64,000 bases of DNA, taken from positions 110,088-174,087 of the forward strand of contig JAOVVO010000091.1 in assembly GCA_028564675.1 (NCBI GenBank), written 5' to 3'. Below, in pieces: positions 1 to 12,492 of the stretch; the stretch's first letter is position 1, and each line of letters opens with the position of its first letter. The notes beneath the pieces are model-generated. The model saw only the letters and a list, made by a program, of their open reading frames with translations. It searched no databases and was not told where the DNA came from. Source of the stretch: Onchocerca lupi (Eukaryota > Nematoda > Chromadorea > Rhabditida > Onchocercidae). The translations under genes were made by a program, and so were the position numbers.

Positions 1-1431
1 AGAAACTAGCCAGGATTGTCGTCGGATACTGAAAGAGCGCGAACTGAACCTTCATGACCCAAAAACTGTTGTAATGCAAACTGCCGTTCAATATCCCATG
101 ACGTTACCTTTGCATGACCAGATATAGAAAGTAAATTGTTCGGACGATTTGCAACAAATGACAAGTCGATTACACAACTTCGATCGGCAGAAATCGCTTA
201 AAATAGTTCATAGTCCATACATGATTTGAAAACAAATAAGCCTTGAAATGCTATTTAAAGCATTCAAATCTCCTTGTTAGATAATTCAAGCTTTTATCTA
301 ATTTTTTTTTCTTTTTGAGTGCAATTTATTTCATCCACGAAATATTTACTCCCAATAATGCTTTTGAAAAAATCAGCGAGAAAAGTATGAAGCAACGAGA
401 AACAACGAGAAAAGAAAAGCAAATATGAAGCAACGAAAGATATAAAAAAAAAAAAGAAATAAAAAATGGACAAATAGGAAATATATAAATCAAGAGAAAA
501 ATATCGTTCGAGTAGGATATGCATTAATTTTACTTGGGACACTTGTAACCAAATAAATGAACTTACAATTTCTTATAACATTTTCTCGAGCATCTAAGAA
601 ATGAATAAAGCCATTTTCATCACCAATAGCCAACAGATGTTCAGCAGATAGGTCTTTAGCAAACTGGCAAACCACCCACGCATTCTTAAATTGATTAGGA
701 ATTTTTGTCTAGTATAGAATACTACGAAGTTAAGCTTATTCATTTTCAATACTTTTCATTTGAAGCTTTGGAAATGTAATGTAAAGTCAGGTTCCATAAA
801 CTGAAAGGGTTAGTTTCTTTACATTCAAAGTGTACGCAACGATATGATTCCCAACAGAATATCAAATTCTAACGGGAAAGCCAAATCGCTCTATGGTATG
901 TAAAGAAATATACTTTGAAAATCGACTACCAACCCATTCATTATATCAGTTCTCTTGTGTCGACAAAATATTATACAGAACCAAAATTTATAAACTCTTT
1001 TTTTGATAAACTTGTTTATAAAACTCAAATGATTCAATTCTCCTGAAAATGAAAACGGAACTATGTGATCAGCTGAATTAACGATTCAAAACTAGGTGAA
1101 CTGGAAAAGAAAACAAGTGGGGGAAACAATTACCGAGGAAATTGAGCATTTTGCAGAGAAATAATCCAGAAAATACGAATCCGGTACTATTCGCGACACT
1201 CCCCGATCTCCGTATATGCAACGGATACCCATCGACTCTTGACATCCGGCAGACTCCTCACCACCGATTTGATTAGTTCTAAATTAGTTTGAAATTCCCG
1301 CCACAATTTTCAAAAACTGAAAGCTCCTGGTCACAATGCAAATCCAACATCTTTTTCGAAAAGGGAAATAATTTGATTTGATAATCGATGTGCTGCAAGA
1401 TCAAACTTCCCGTAGTTACTTTATTCCGCAT
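1..1431 (-). CDS. DTL: DTL/CDT2-like WD40 protein, N-terminal part (truncated by window edge)
   Basis: Three exons read on the minus strand: 1431-1318, 708-567 and 196-11, with phases 0, 1 and 1 that close. The first begins with ATG and encodes MRNKVTTG. The second holds HLLAIGDENGFIHFLDAR, which lines up with LAVANEEGFVRLYNTES of human DTL. The third has WD40 blades with NLLSISGHAKVTSWDIE and QFLGHEGSVRAL, matching the DTL blade that ends in KFWDV followed by GHQCSL. DTL is the substrate receptor of the CRL4 ubiquitin ligase that destroys CDT1 and other PCNA-bound proteins in S phase. The first donor (TCA then GTTTTT) is weak but gives the only in-phase join. The third exon meets a stop unless a GC donor at 10-9 is used. 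The rest of the beta-propeller lies outside the window. Family call fairly sure; exon 1 less so. Confidence 0.75.
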
Positions 1432-1657
1432 GCTGTCGATTATTCTCTAGAAATCGCTCTAATGCTTTATAGCGTGCAAAACATGTAAGGAGAAGACAAG
1501 GTTTCGAGGAAAAATTTTCGAAACCACGGAATATGAACTTTCTTTAGATTTAACAAGCATAACATCAAATTTTAAACTCGAGAAGTTCTGGGAAACCAAA
1601 TCAGAATTGCTTTACTGAACTATATCCTTCTCGAAAGTTTTTTGACTTATTCTTTTA

Positions 1658-2077
1658 CTAGCTGGACATGGCCATGCGTTGCCAGCGAACTGTTACTATT
1701 GCTGCGTCGATGTGAGAACTTTGAACTTGAATTTGAATTCCACGGGCTCTTCTCTCTTACCTGATCTCCATCGTGTCGCCCCTTGATTGCTTGCCTCATT
1801 TTGTTCATTTGTGAATTGGAGCGTTTTAACGGTAAACATGTTTATCGTCCCTTTGAAATTACATCGCCCCGCTTGACCTCTTAGCACTCATTTGTTTACA
1901 AAAATTATCGGGACGCTACTTATTCGAGGCTCCTCCTGTTACTAATGTAACAGGTGATATAAAAATACGTATCTATTCGAATGCAATGTTCTTTCCAAAT
2001 TTCAAAACAATCGGTGAAGAAATTGCAACATTGTGTCAAAAGTTACAACGAACTCTTACATTTTTTAATTCTATAGA
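1658..2077 (-). mobile_element. Non-autonomous Helitron, complete (420 bp)
   Basis: On the minus strand the element starts TCTATAGAATTAAAAAATG at 2077 and ends CTAG at 1658. The flanking bases are A on the 5' side and T on the 3' side, as expected for Helitron insertion between A and T. Just before the CTAG end is a 10-bp palindrome (CATGGCCATG), the expected 3' hairpin position. The first ~120 nt match the 5' terminal region of the degraded coding Helitron at 12493 (shared blocks around TTCACCGATTG, GAAATTTGG/GAAATTTTG and GCATTCGAATA/GCATTCAAATA). It has no transposase coding; the 63-codon reading frame inside it is not believable as a gene. Confidence 0.72.
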
Positions 2078-5000
2078 TTAATAATAGGATATACAGATAT
2101 ATTTCCTTTTTTGCCTATTAATGAAACCAGTTTTGCGAAATGACAGCTACCAGCTGCTTTCTCATTTCTTCATTTATTCTGATCCCATAAGTTTGTAATG
2201 TTTAAATATACATCGTTTATATTAATTGGACAGAAATACATAAATTCGAAAAGATTGAGCAAATACTTCTACAGAAAAAGCCAGAAATTTAACAGAATAA
2301 TATAATCTATAAATTAGAAATTGATTCTGTGATCGATTTTTCCACTGAATTTTATAGAATAAAAAGTGGCTCATTTTCTCAGTATGTCAGTACATCGCTA
2401 AGAAATGATTTTGCGATTTCATATTTTAATTTTAATTTGTTCATTGATTGGGTTATCGGCAAAATGGTATTACTTTTCATTGGTAATCCTCCTTAGAAGC
2501 CTTCCTTCATTATCTGTCTTAGTTACTATTGTTGTTTGTTAACAAAACTATCTTTCACCACACCTCATGCAATTCAGACAATAATTGCAAATGAATTAGT
2601 AATAATCAGCAGATTATTTTGTTCAATGGAAACTATCAAAAAAAAAATCGCTGCTCTCAAACTGAGAATTAAACTTATTATAAATACTTTGATGTGAATA
2701 ATTTTTAGGAAATGAAGTCATAAAATAAGTAAAAGGGAAATCTTATTCAGATATCGTATACATTTTTATCGATTCAAACAGAAACAGAAAAAAAAAAAAA
2801 AAACAAACACACCTCGTAATAAGTATGGCAGATTTTGGTTCTGTTGATTTTAGGTTTACGTATAAAAAACCATTAAAACACCAACATGATATGACGTTTA
2901 CAACTATTTCGCTCCAATCTAGTAATTTTCTAAACTCAAAAAATTTTGAAAATTTTGTCTTCATTACAGAACTAAGAAAATGATCGGGTTTCTTATCACC
3001 AACAAAAAAATTCTGACTTGTTCTTTCGGATCATGGCATCAGTTATTCCATATACTTTGTTTGCTTGCTAATTGTCAGTTTACTGCCTGCTTCAAAAAAG
3101 CGGAAATCAATTTTGGATATGAACTGAAAAAGGACGAAATCAACTGGAAACGAGTCAGTTTTTGCTCCGTAGATTCAGTGGAAAATTCGAACACAGAACC
3201 AGTTTCTATTTTATAAAATAAAAATTACTTCATTGCAGTTTTTAATTTTTTTTATGAGAAATTTTCCCAGTTTTTTTCCACTAAATTACTTCGGATGCAT
3301 TCCTTACTGCTCTACAGCAATGTGGCAGTAATTACCCAACTACTCTCCAAAAATAGGTTCAAATTAAAAATTTCTCAAATCATGAGTTTGATTATTTATA
3401 TATTCATGTATAGTGCATGGTATTCAAATCTTGTTAAAGCTTTCATCAAGCTTTAATTAAAACTGCTGGGTATTTTGAGCAACAAGCTGTCAGGAAGCAT
3501 GTAAGAGTGTATAATTACCTATCAGATCTTATCGTATCTGTTTTCCTGCCACTTAACCATCTATAGCTTGCATAATTTGAGATCAGTTCGCTAACTTTTG
3601 TTGATGTTACTCATCTGACAGTTTTATTAATGCTTTCAAAAAATAAAAGAGAAGAAACAAAAAGTGAACGTCTTTTCGAAGCTATCAAACCAGAACTTCA
3701 ATCCATTTTAATGTAAAAGGGAAAATTAACTTCAGTCATCCATCATGTGTAACTTTCCATACTGCATTTTAAAATTTTCAATAACTCACCTTTTTGTATG
3801 TGTTTTACTAATCTCTGCACTTATTTTCCATTGAAATTATTAATGTCATTAAACAATCATTAATCGATATGAAGACCTCGAAATGTCAATTCTGTCATGA
3901 TCTTCCAGATCAAAAATGCCCTAACCTGATTTTTTTAGATGGATTAATCGATTATTCTAAAGCAATTATGAATTGACATGATTATCAAAATCTCACCGTG
4001 CAGTTAATTATTTCTTGGACTCAATTTTGTCCTTAAATTAAATTTGGTTGAGGAAGACAAAATAAATTCTTCATTTATAGAGAATCTATTTGATAGCAAT
4101 TACGTAATGAGATAAATACCAGAAGTTTCAAATAGAATCAGAAATTACCACACTGCTCCTGTGAAATCCCTGATATAATTTCTTATTTTATTTGAAGCTT
4201 TCGGGATTTACCTCTTCATCTAATCATTATCAAATGGATCGTTCGTAAAAGAATTCATTTTGTCTTCTTCAACCAAATTTGGTTGGGTACAAAACTGAAT
4301 TTAAGAAATAACTAATTTGAATGCAATTGATCAAATAAATTAGTAAATACACATAACACAGATGTTTATAAATTAAATTTCATTTCTTGGTTCGATCGAT
4401 GAAATCACAAATTGACACATATTTGAGTTGACAAATTCAATTTTCGTTACGTCCAGTTTCTTTCTCTTTCTCTTACTCCATATGTTCCGAACTCTGGCTT
4501 CAAAATTTTGGCGTGCACTTCATTCGATATACTCTGGCACGACGGACAATCTTAAATTTCTCAAAATTATGTTTTGATGCACGAAGTTTGTCGCTGTCTC
4601 TTATTTCTTTATGATATTCTTTTTTTTATGATGATATCCTAAGCATCAGTTGAATCCGTCCGTATTTTCCAGAATCTTCTGTCTTTAAATTTCAACAAAG
4701 CCAATTACATTTATGACAAATGCAGTGATTAAATTTAAATTAGTGAATTTATTATAATTTTTTTGCTGTTACAAGTCACATCAATTTAGTACTAATTTCT
4801 TTTAAAATCTTTTAGAACACAAACAGACTTCAACAAGGAAATACAAGAGGTCACACTTTGGAAAATATGATTTAATCAGAGCCAAAAACCGACTCAAGTT
4901 AATGTTGAAATGATTGTCTCTAAACTTATTGCATGTACATTAAATTTTGTCTTTCGCTTCATTGTTTTCTACTAAATCTTTATAAAATATTTCATAATTA

Positions 5001-5842
5001 TTTTTATCGGCAACTTATACATTTTCCAGGTGGCACATTTATTTTCTGAATATCTTGTTTTTTATAAATAAAAGAAATTTAAAATTTCATGCTATTTTCA
5101 ACGTCTGAATAAAAAATTTCTAAATTGAAAATATAAAAAAGAAAAAAAATATCGAATATATTTACTTTATTGTCATCAAAGCATTATTGCTGAGAAGCTA
5201 CATCATTCTTTTTTATAAAATTTCAGGAAATATTATATATGTAAGCCAATTATTCTTTTTTTAAAATTATATATTAATGCATACTATATGAAAAACTCCA
5301 GGAAATCTGAAATTTGTATTTGTCAAATTGTAATATTTCTCTATCGATAACTTAGCTAGAATTATGGAAAGAGTTTTTCCATCATGGATCGATGCTGATT
5401 TTCTGCTTCAGTTTTAGTTAGGTTTTTCATCTCTCTCTAACGATTTCTTGCCGGTGCTCTTCAATTATTTCTGTGAAATGATAGCATTATTGTTATAAAC
5501 AGGGGATAGCGAAAATGAGAGTGAAACGGGATAACTTTATGCTTTCCGAAAAAGAAAATGTTTCAGTGTATTTGCCAAAGATAAAAATGTTAAAATTTTT
5601 TGCCTTGTTCGTAGAAATTTTCTTTAGTCATAGTGCAGGCATTCATATGATTACACTCAAAACATTTTTCTTATTTCGAGAAGGATAAGAGGGATTAAAA
5701 CCTCTCTATAATCAGTTAATCGGTCACTTGTAATATTTTTCGCACTTTTTTTCGAAGCATTATGTAATCTTTGTAGCATATAAAAGACGTATAAAGATGT
5801 TTGAGAAATGTTTCTGTTCACTGTAAAGATTTTAATTACAGT
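2078..5842. other. Intergenic region, no convincing gene
   Basis: About 3.8 kb of AT-rich DNA. A 78-codon plus-strand reading frame at 2980-3216 opens just after a TTACAG acceptor-like site and could be an exon. It matches no family I know, and I saw no partner exon. The only clear structure is the long inverted repeat at 4001-4318, listed separately. Confidence 0.5.
4001..4318. repeat. Long imperfect inverted repeat (MITE-like hairpin)
   Basis: Left arm 4001-4134 (beginning CAGTTAATTATTTCTT) is complementary with mismatches to right arm 4190-4318 (ending AAGAAATAACTAATTTG). Both arms contain the block AAATTTGGTTGAGGAAGAC or its complement. The loop is about 55 bp. There are no open frames. 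It resembles a fold-back DNA-transposon derivative; target-site duplications were not clear. Confidence 0.65.
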
Positions 5843-7553
5843 ATGTTCGATTTGCCACTACTGAATTTGTCGGAAGTGCTAGCTGTATACGGTGGTCTCT
5901 GTGGTTTATTTTACGTTGGAACAGAAGGTTTCTATCATGAAGCTCCATTTCTGAATAGCATGCCAACGCTTTCCTTGACCATACTTACGTTAACGTTGCG
6001 TGTGAAAGGGACAATCAAATTACTCACTTCTTTAACATTTCTTGTTCTTGGTGAGTACAATTTGTTAACAAAAATTAATCAAAAATCAAATTTAGGCAAA
6101 GAAAAAAACTGAATTTTGAATTGAATTGAGTTATACAATGATAGATTATAGATTAAAGAAAAAAAGTTTATATATTTTGTTGCATAAGAAGTCAATTAAA
6201 AGGTATAGAGATAACTAAAGACCTTTTTGAGACTTAATCGGAAGTCAAATTGTTCCATCCATATTTTTTCATTCCACATCGAATCATCTCTCTTCAACAT
6301 TGGCCTCATTCCCTCATCTCCAACTATCGAAATTACATGAAAGGCTTCTTTCAGCTTTCGGCGTATATTTATATTCATCGCAATGGCATAATAATTTACA
6401 AACCGTCTGTGCACTATTTACGATCGCACACATTTCATACATATTATCCTTTATTTTGTCTTTGCGACGATTATGGCTTGAATGTGCCGTGGTCGTAATA
6501 ACTTACGTCATCGCTTTTCTCTACTTTTGTTTCGTCGACTTGTTCTGGTCCATACCGATTTTGGTCCTCAATTTCTGTCTACTCTTCACGACACTTGCTA
6601 CCTCTTTGATTTCTGCTTTCCTTTTTTTGTTTATTGTTCCGCGAAGTGGAGGGAATAAAAATGTATGCAATGGTTCATTTTTAGGCCTGGAAAACCGGTT
6701 TCAAAACAAACATAAAAATAGGATCTATTTGGCACTATGGATCTAAACGAGGAAATGCTGAGCAGCAGGTTTGCGGTTTTGAAGCTGTTTAAAAATTTTT
6801 TATTTTTATAGCCCATGAAATTCGGAATATGGAAATTGATCAGTGCCATGTAATGCTGTTGGTCATCTTTTGGATGACAGTTTTGCTCATTTCCTTATCT
6901 TTTCGATAAGTTTTTCGACATTTTCTTTTCTTCCAGCATAACTGACTCCAAAATTTTTGTCTCAATTCATTTACACTTATGGAATCACGTTAAAAGACAA
7001 CGAAAAAATGCTTAACAAGAAAATTTAAAGCTGAAAAATTCATTGCTTGTAACAATTCTAGCCAATTTCAAAAGACGGCTAGCAGCATTATATTTCTGAA
7101 ATGCAAAATAAAAGCCTTTATTGTTTTTATTTTTTTCGTGTAGCTTTGCCTTATCTTTTAATCCAATGTGGCAGAAAATCCGATCGTTTTTATCATTAAA
7201 TGATGTCTTATAAATCATTCGCCTCTTTCACCAGCAAAATAGGGAAATCCACTTTTTCTAGTTAATCCAATCATTTTTCTTACGAGCAATTTCGTTTTCT
7301 TTTCTTTTTTTTTCAGGCCGCATTGTTACGATTTTTGGGTTTACTATCTTTTATGGCTTATGTCAGTTTGTTGCTATTGAACCGATTCGGAAATCGCATC
7401 GATAGATCCAATTACATAAGCATCTTACTATTTTGTATCGGTCAGCTGCAAATGCGCGAGCCTTTTGAATGCTTTTGTGATATCGTTCTTGTGATACCAC
7501 GTATCACTGTTGTACGCAAAATATTTAATTCGAACGAAATTTCAAAAATTTGA
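5843..7553 (+). CDS. TMEM86/YhhN-family (lysoplasmalogenase-like) membrane protein
   Basis: Three exons, 5843-6050, 6355-6662 and 7317-7553, with phases 1 and 0 that close, give 250 residues (human TMEM86A/B 226-240). An acceptor-like AG directly precedes the ATG. The protein is hydrophobic almost throughout, about eight membrane segments. Alignment points: the TIAHISYILSF block near residue 95 matches AVTHMLYASAF of TMEM86, and the NRF and SNYISILLFCIGQ blocks in the last exon match the final NKF...YYVAQ segment. Family members hydrolyse the vinyl-ether bond of lysoplasmalogens in the ER membrane. The family's conserved GD and SD aspartates fall on AFG and YVS here, so activity is doubtful. 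First of three closely spaced same-strand genes. Confidence 0.62.
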
Positions 7554-8122
7554 ATTTCCTCACAAAAAACTTATTTGCAAAAATATAAAGCCAAAAGATT
7601 ATCCATTCAAAAATCGCGATATTGTTAAATTTCACATGGTTGAACTAAATTTACTTCTTGACTGAAGTTATGAAAATAAGAATATTAGAGCTCCCATCAG
7701 TTCAGGAATTTCCGTGAAGTCCTGCCAGTCACAGATTTCAAGCGTCTTTAACATCTTAATCAAACTTTACCGGAATAGAGTACTTTGCGGAAACATCCAT
7801 TTTATCTGAATTCTTTATGAGATAAATTTGTTTAAATGTAGCGCTATATACGTGTACGTCATGCATACTGCTTCAAAAAAAATTGTTGTTGATCTTTGAC
7901 TTCTCGGGAAATATCGCCGAACTCTTAAAACTGCTACAAATTTGCATGTATAATGCATTAATCTTCGTAAGAATGTGAGATTTTATTCCCTATATTTTCA
8001 AAATTTAGACTCAAATTTAGTCGAATGCAAATTTTTATGGGCGCCTATATAAGACATCAAGATCGGGATTTATCGTTACTTTTCTATTTGATATTAATTG
8101 AAGCGGTGATCTGATTTTCTGT
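7554..8122. other. Intergenic gap between first and second gene of the plus-strand trio
   Basis: 569 bp with no coding exon seen. The size fits an intercistronic gap of a filarial operon, but no U-rich motif diagnostic for SL2 trans-splicing could be assigned. Confidence 0.4.
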
Positions 8123-9907
8123 ATGGCTAAGCAAATTTTACAAAATCAGACAAACGAATCTCAAAATCATTCACAACAGTATGGTCCAATGAACGAAGGA
8201 AATGTCATAATTATCGATGCCAAAACAAAAGTAGGCGAACCATTATGCACGCAGCATTTTCTTCTTCGATTTTCCAGGAAACATTTTTCAGATCATTTTT
8301 GATCGTTTCAGATAGTATTTTTTTCTTTTAGGAGATAATTATATCACATAATTCAAAATATCCTTAAACACATGTCTTTCGGTCGATATTTTTTGCAGTC
8401 GTTGAAAACTTGTATAAATTCTGCAAAGACATGCTATTCTAGGCTTTAGAAAGAAAAAGACTTTTAAATTGATGTCCCGTGCAGCGTACATTTTCAGAAT
8501 ACTTTTCTTAACAGACCAAAACTGATGACACAAAGCAAAAGGAAACAGAAAAGTGGTGGTAATGGCTTAATGATGATCGCTATTCTGCATGTAATTATCC
8601 CTTATATTGGCATTAGGGATGTGCACTAGTCGATCTTCAAACTTTGTCTCTCTCCTGTCATCTCTATCAAGTGTTCTTGATCTTGTAATGCTAGCTGGAG
8701 AATTCAAGGAATCCTATAACTTAAAAAAAAAAATACATATATGCATCTTTGGAAGTTATTATCTGTGCAACATTTTAGCTTCTTCTTGCATGTGGCCTGA
8801 TAGATTTGGGCATGTTTCTCAGCATACGGTTCAATTATTATGGTTATATTTGGCCTGATAGCTATGTAAAGTTAACTGTCTCCGAATACCGGCTTTACCA
8901 TAATCAGGTAAATACTTTTCTCCTCTCTGGATACTTGAGAAAAAGTGAAAATTGAAGAGACGCAAATATGTTTCATCATTTAAAGAGAAGAAAATTGAAA
9001 AGAAGAACTATGTGATTTATTTAAGTTCAAAATAATGAACCATTTCAGATGCTTTCCATTCGCCTGTTGTACTCACCTGTAACAATAGCCATTGGTTTGA
9101 TGATATTTTTCCCAAAAAGCATTTATTTGTTAATCATTTTCTTTTCCAAAGTGTCATTCTGTCGAGCAATGATCGTTGATGGAATCATCTCTCTTGTTGC
9201 ACTAACTTATGCCTGCATTACAGGTGTTCAGTTTGAAAAAAAAATTTGTAAAGATAAATTCGACTCAAAAATAAATTTAGAGAAGTGATCTGCTTATAAG
9301 GTTCGAGTTCAAGTCGAATAAGACTGAAAACAGTTTATTATTTAAGAAATCTTTGCAAAAACGTTGTTCAATAACTGAAGACTCGATGGACTGAATTCTA
9401 TCAATGATTCTTAGGCAACTGCTATTGCAGGCTCACATGCATATGTTATTTTGCACAATATCTCAAGGATTAATATTGGGGACAACAGTGATATTCTTTG
9501 TTACGCCATCAGGTACTTATAAATGATACTGTAGTATTTTTGTCATTCTTGAAAGATGAATAAGTATTATCGATTAAATTTGTAAATTTCGGAATTTAGA
9601 AATAGCAATGCGCACTTAAAAACTTTTTAAGTGAAACAATTCTAGCCTCCAGTTGGTAGCATTTGAAATTAGCTCTATTTTCAGAGGTCCTCGTGAAAAA
9701 GCTCCGCAAGCATTACGTGATCGATGCTTGCTAGTTGCATACAAAATGTTCGGTAATCATTTATCGTTGCAGTCCATAATCGCAATACTTGTAATCATTG
9801 TATGCATTGTTAATTTCATTTATCTTTTTCATGAAATGGAACAAAATGCGATGCAAACACAGAGGAAAAGTCGCTTTTCATCAAAACCTCGCAAAAAATT
9901 ATTTTGA
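8123..9907 (+). CDS. Unrecognised multi-pass membrane protein
   Basis: Best in-phase model: 8123-8230, 8549-8620, 8779-8907, 9049-9223, 9431-9512 and 9685-9907, about 262 residues. The N-terminus is polar and Asn/Gln-rich (MAKQILQNQTNESQ). Membrane segments follow in GLMMIAILHVIIPYIGI, LLLACGLIDLGMFLSI, the SPVTIAIGLMIFF and IVDGIISLVALTYACI stretches, and IIAILVIIVCIVNFIYLF near the end, then a basic tail ending KPRKKLF. The loop after segment two is aromatic-rich (FNYYGYIWPD). Exon five is uncertain: another frame there (from 9415) reads a strongly hydrophobic stretch but does not join its neighbours in phase with good sites. I do not recognise the family. It sits 569 bp after the TMEM86-like gene and 376 bp before ALG14. 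Confidence 0.55.
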
Positions 9908-10283
9908 TTGTTGTCTGATGCTACACTTTTCTACTCAGTCTTGAACTCAAATTAAACTTCCCCGAAAATTATCAAAGAATTAAGATTTTTATTAATTCGA
10001 AGTTTGAAAAATCGAATTTTTATATGATTCAACGGAACATAAAAAGAATCGAAAAATGGAATACAGCAACATTGTTTTTTTAAATATGCACCGATGTTTA
10101 GATGCCTCAAATATTGTCTTATCTGTATATGTTTAGTGAATTCAATTTATTGCAATCCAATAAAAATTTGATGATAATTTGACATGACAGTTTTATCTAT
10201 GAACGGATTTGTGGTTGGGATGCTCGGTTGCAAAACGTCCTTACTCTTCATATATACTGCCGAGATAGGAATGGAGTCGGAGA

Positions 10284-11679
10284 ATGAAGAGAACTTTTTC
10301 TAATATGTTGGGAACGCCTGCGCAGCTGATGCTGCTATTAGTAGTGCTGTTATTAGCACTCGTTCTCCTTTACGCACGTTACGTCGAGCGTCATGCACAC
10401 GTAAACAAGAAAGTGGCTAAGTGGAAGCGTCCACCATCAACATCAATACGAATGTGTTGCGTGGCTGGATCCGGTATGATTTTGTCTCGGATTGCTCGTA
10501 TTTGAAATTTTTTGACAATTGAACATGGTGCTAAACATTCTGCATTTTTTCTTGACTCTGAAACTGTAATGGAAATATTCACTGGATCGGCTAATTTGTA
10601 TCTGAAATATTTGAGTCCGTTCGAATTTCTAGTGTAACTCATTTCCAGTCCGAAAATTTTAAATTCAGTACATTATTCTAGTTTCAGGTGGGCATACTGC
10701 TGAATTACTAACCATAATGTCTGCCTTTAAAGAACACTTTGGTTATTATATATATATTGTTTCTGATACTGACAAACTAAGCGAACAAAAGGTAAAATGT
10801 ATAGAAAACTTTGTAAATTTAGATTTTCGATAGCGTTAGAAAGTATCCTGAAAATAGTTTGCTAGAAGTTTTCTGTTTTGTGAACTTTACTAAAATTTAT
10901 TGCAGAGAAAATTCTTGAGTTATCAACAGTGTTTTAGATAATCGAATTTGAAAAGACACGAGGCCTGAACAACTTTCGAGTAGAACGAATAAGCAGAAGT
11001 CGGGAAGTAAAACAGAGCTACTTTACTTCATTATTGACAACAATTTTGGCATGCATTGAAAGTTTATTTTTAGTATGGCGAATAAGGTAAAATATTTTGT
11101 TTTTCGCAAAGCAGAGAATATTTTAAAAACTATGAGAAAAATATAAGGATTGTAAATATGATGAATTATTTCTGACTTTAACATTTTAATTTGGAAATTT
11201 GAAATCCGAAATAGAATTTGCTTCCAATTAAGCCTCAAAGAAGTACGCTTATCATACCTAAATTGTAGAAACATCCAAATTTTTTTTTCTGTTATATGAT
11301 AAATAACTCATAATTTGAAGTTTGGAATTTGAAGTTATTCCTAAAAATGTGACAAGTATCGAAGTTTTCGAAATTTCAGTCACACGAAAATAATAGTCAC
11401 ATATAAATTGCAGTATTTCTTTCCAGGCCTGATGTAGTACTCTGCAATGGACCAGGTGTTTGTCTACCTATTTGTTTTGCTGTAGCATTGTTCGATTTAC
11501 TACGACTTCGTGATGTTCGAGTATTTTATATTGAAAGTTTATGTCGAGTAAAAAAATTATCGATAACTGGACAGATTTTATATGAATCACGCATTCCTGA
11601 CATTTTTTTTGTTCATTGGGAAGATCTTGCTCAACGTTATCCACGTACTGTTTTGATACCGTGCACTGAATTTAAATAA
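10284..11679 (+). CDS. ALG14: ALG14, membrane subunit of UDP-GlcNAc transferase
   Basis: Four exons, 10284-10473, 10688-10791, 10938-11086 and 11427-11679, join in phase to 231 residues (human 216). An N-terminal membrane anchor (LMLLLVVLLLALVLLYA) precedes the glycine-rich nucleotide-binding motif VAGSGGHTAELL and a conserved SDTDKLSEQK. The third exon carries RISRSREVKQSY and the last DVVLCNGPGVCLP and FYIESLCRVKKLSITG, all hallmarks of the family. ALG14 recruits ALG13 to the cytosolic face of the ER; together they add the second GlcNAc to the dolichol-linked precursor of N-glycans. An upstream ATG in another frame at about 10271 is short. A downstream methionine (the eighth codon) is an alternative start. 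Confidence 0.93.
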
Positions 11680-12492
11680 CAATTTATGAATTCCTAATAT
11701 GCGGTATCGTTATAAATGATTCTTGCTGAAGCTGTGGCTGCAAAATGCATAAAATCATCAACTTGATTTCCAGTTCTATTCATTTGAAATTTAGTTTCCT
11801 GACAAATTTTAAGAGTATAGGTTGGATAAATATGAACTGTATAGTGTGTTTCCTTCATTTATGTTTATATTTTTTCTATAAAAAAAATGTTTCGGTCACA
11901 AGTTTTGTTTAGCACTTTATTTTTCAGTTTATTCCCACATATTTTTTTTAAGTGAAAAGAAAATGAAAAATTTCCCAAATTTTTAGTGAATCTGATGACA
12001 TTTTTAAGCTGACAAATCATTTTGCATAATGAATTCCATTTGTTCAATTCATTATTTTTAACTGTTCAAAGTCACACATAATCATCATTCCTGCTAGAAA
12101 AGATTTCATTCTCTATCGTCAAAGTGTTTTAATTGCTGATTATTACAGTTGCAGTGATAAATGAACTTTTTTTCCTTGTGCAATTAATTAAAATTAGTCA
12201 ATTTGTTTTCTTGATTACTCTGAATTCCTCTCTTCGACCTGAATATTTTGGAGAAATTCGGGATTGGTTATTTATTTTATCATCTATGATGTCCAGTTCG
12301 ATATTTTCTTATTTAACATGCGAATCATTTCAATTCTCAAAGCTCTGATTCGAATATGGCTTTCTGTAATTAAATAATATACTCAGTTATACTAATATAA
12401 ACAGTAACAATGGTGTTGTATTATTTGTAATTTGATTTCGTCCTTATATATTAAACTGAAAATTAGATTTTTAAAAAAATTAGATTTTTAAA
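11680..12492. other. Spacer between ALG14 and the Helitron
   Basis: AT-rich. A 71-codon plus-strand frame at 12133-12348 follows an acceptor-like TTACAG and is hydrophobic, but has no recognisable family or partner exon. I treat it as unsupported. Confidence 0.4.

Noticed and set aside
1190..1290. Frame reading SVVRSLPDVKSRWVSVAYTE on the minus strand as a DTL exon
   Set aside because: No acceptor gives this frame, and using it blocks the in-phase join of the better exons.
1696..1887. 63-codon minus frame
   Set aside because: Lies wholly inside the non-autonomous Helitron and has no motif.
3335..3355. AATTACCCAA as a spliced-leader RNA gene core
   Set aside because: Only ten bases agree with the SL1 sequence and there is no following donor or Sm site.
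9300..9320. GGTTCGAGTTCAAGTCG as a tRNA B box
   Set aside because: No A box or cloverleaf stem upstream. No tRNA or rRNA was found in the window.
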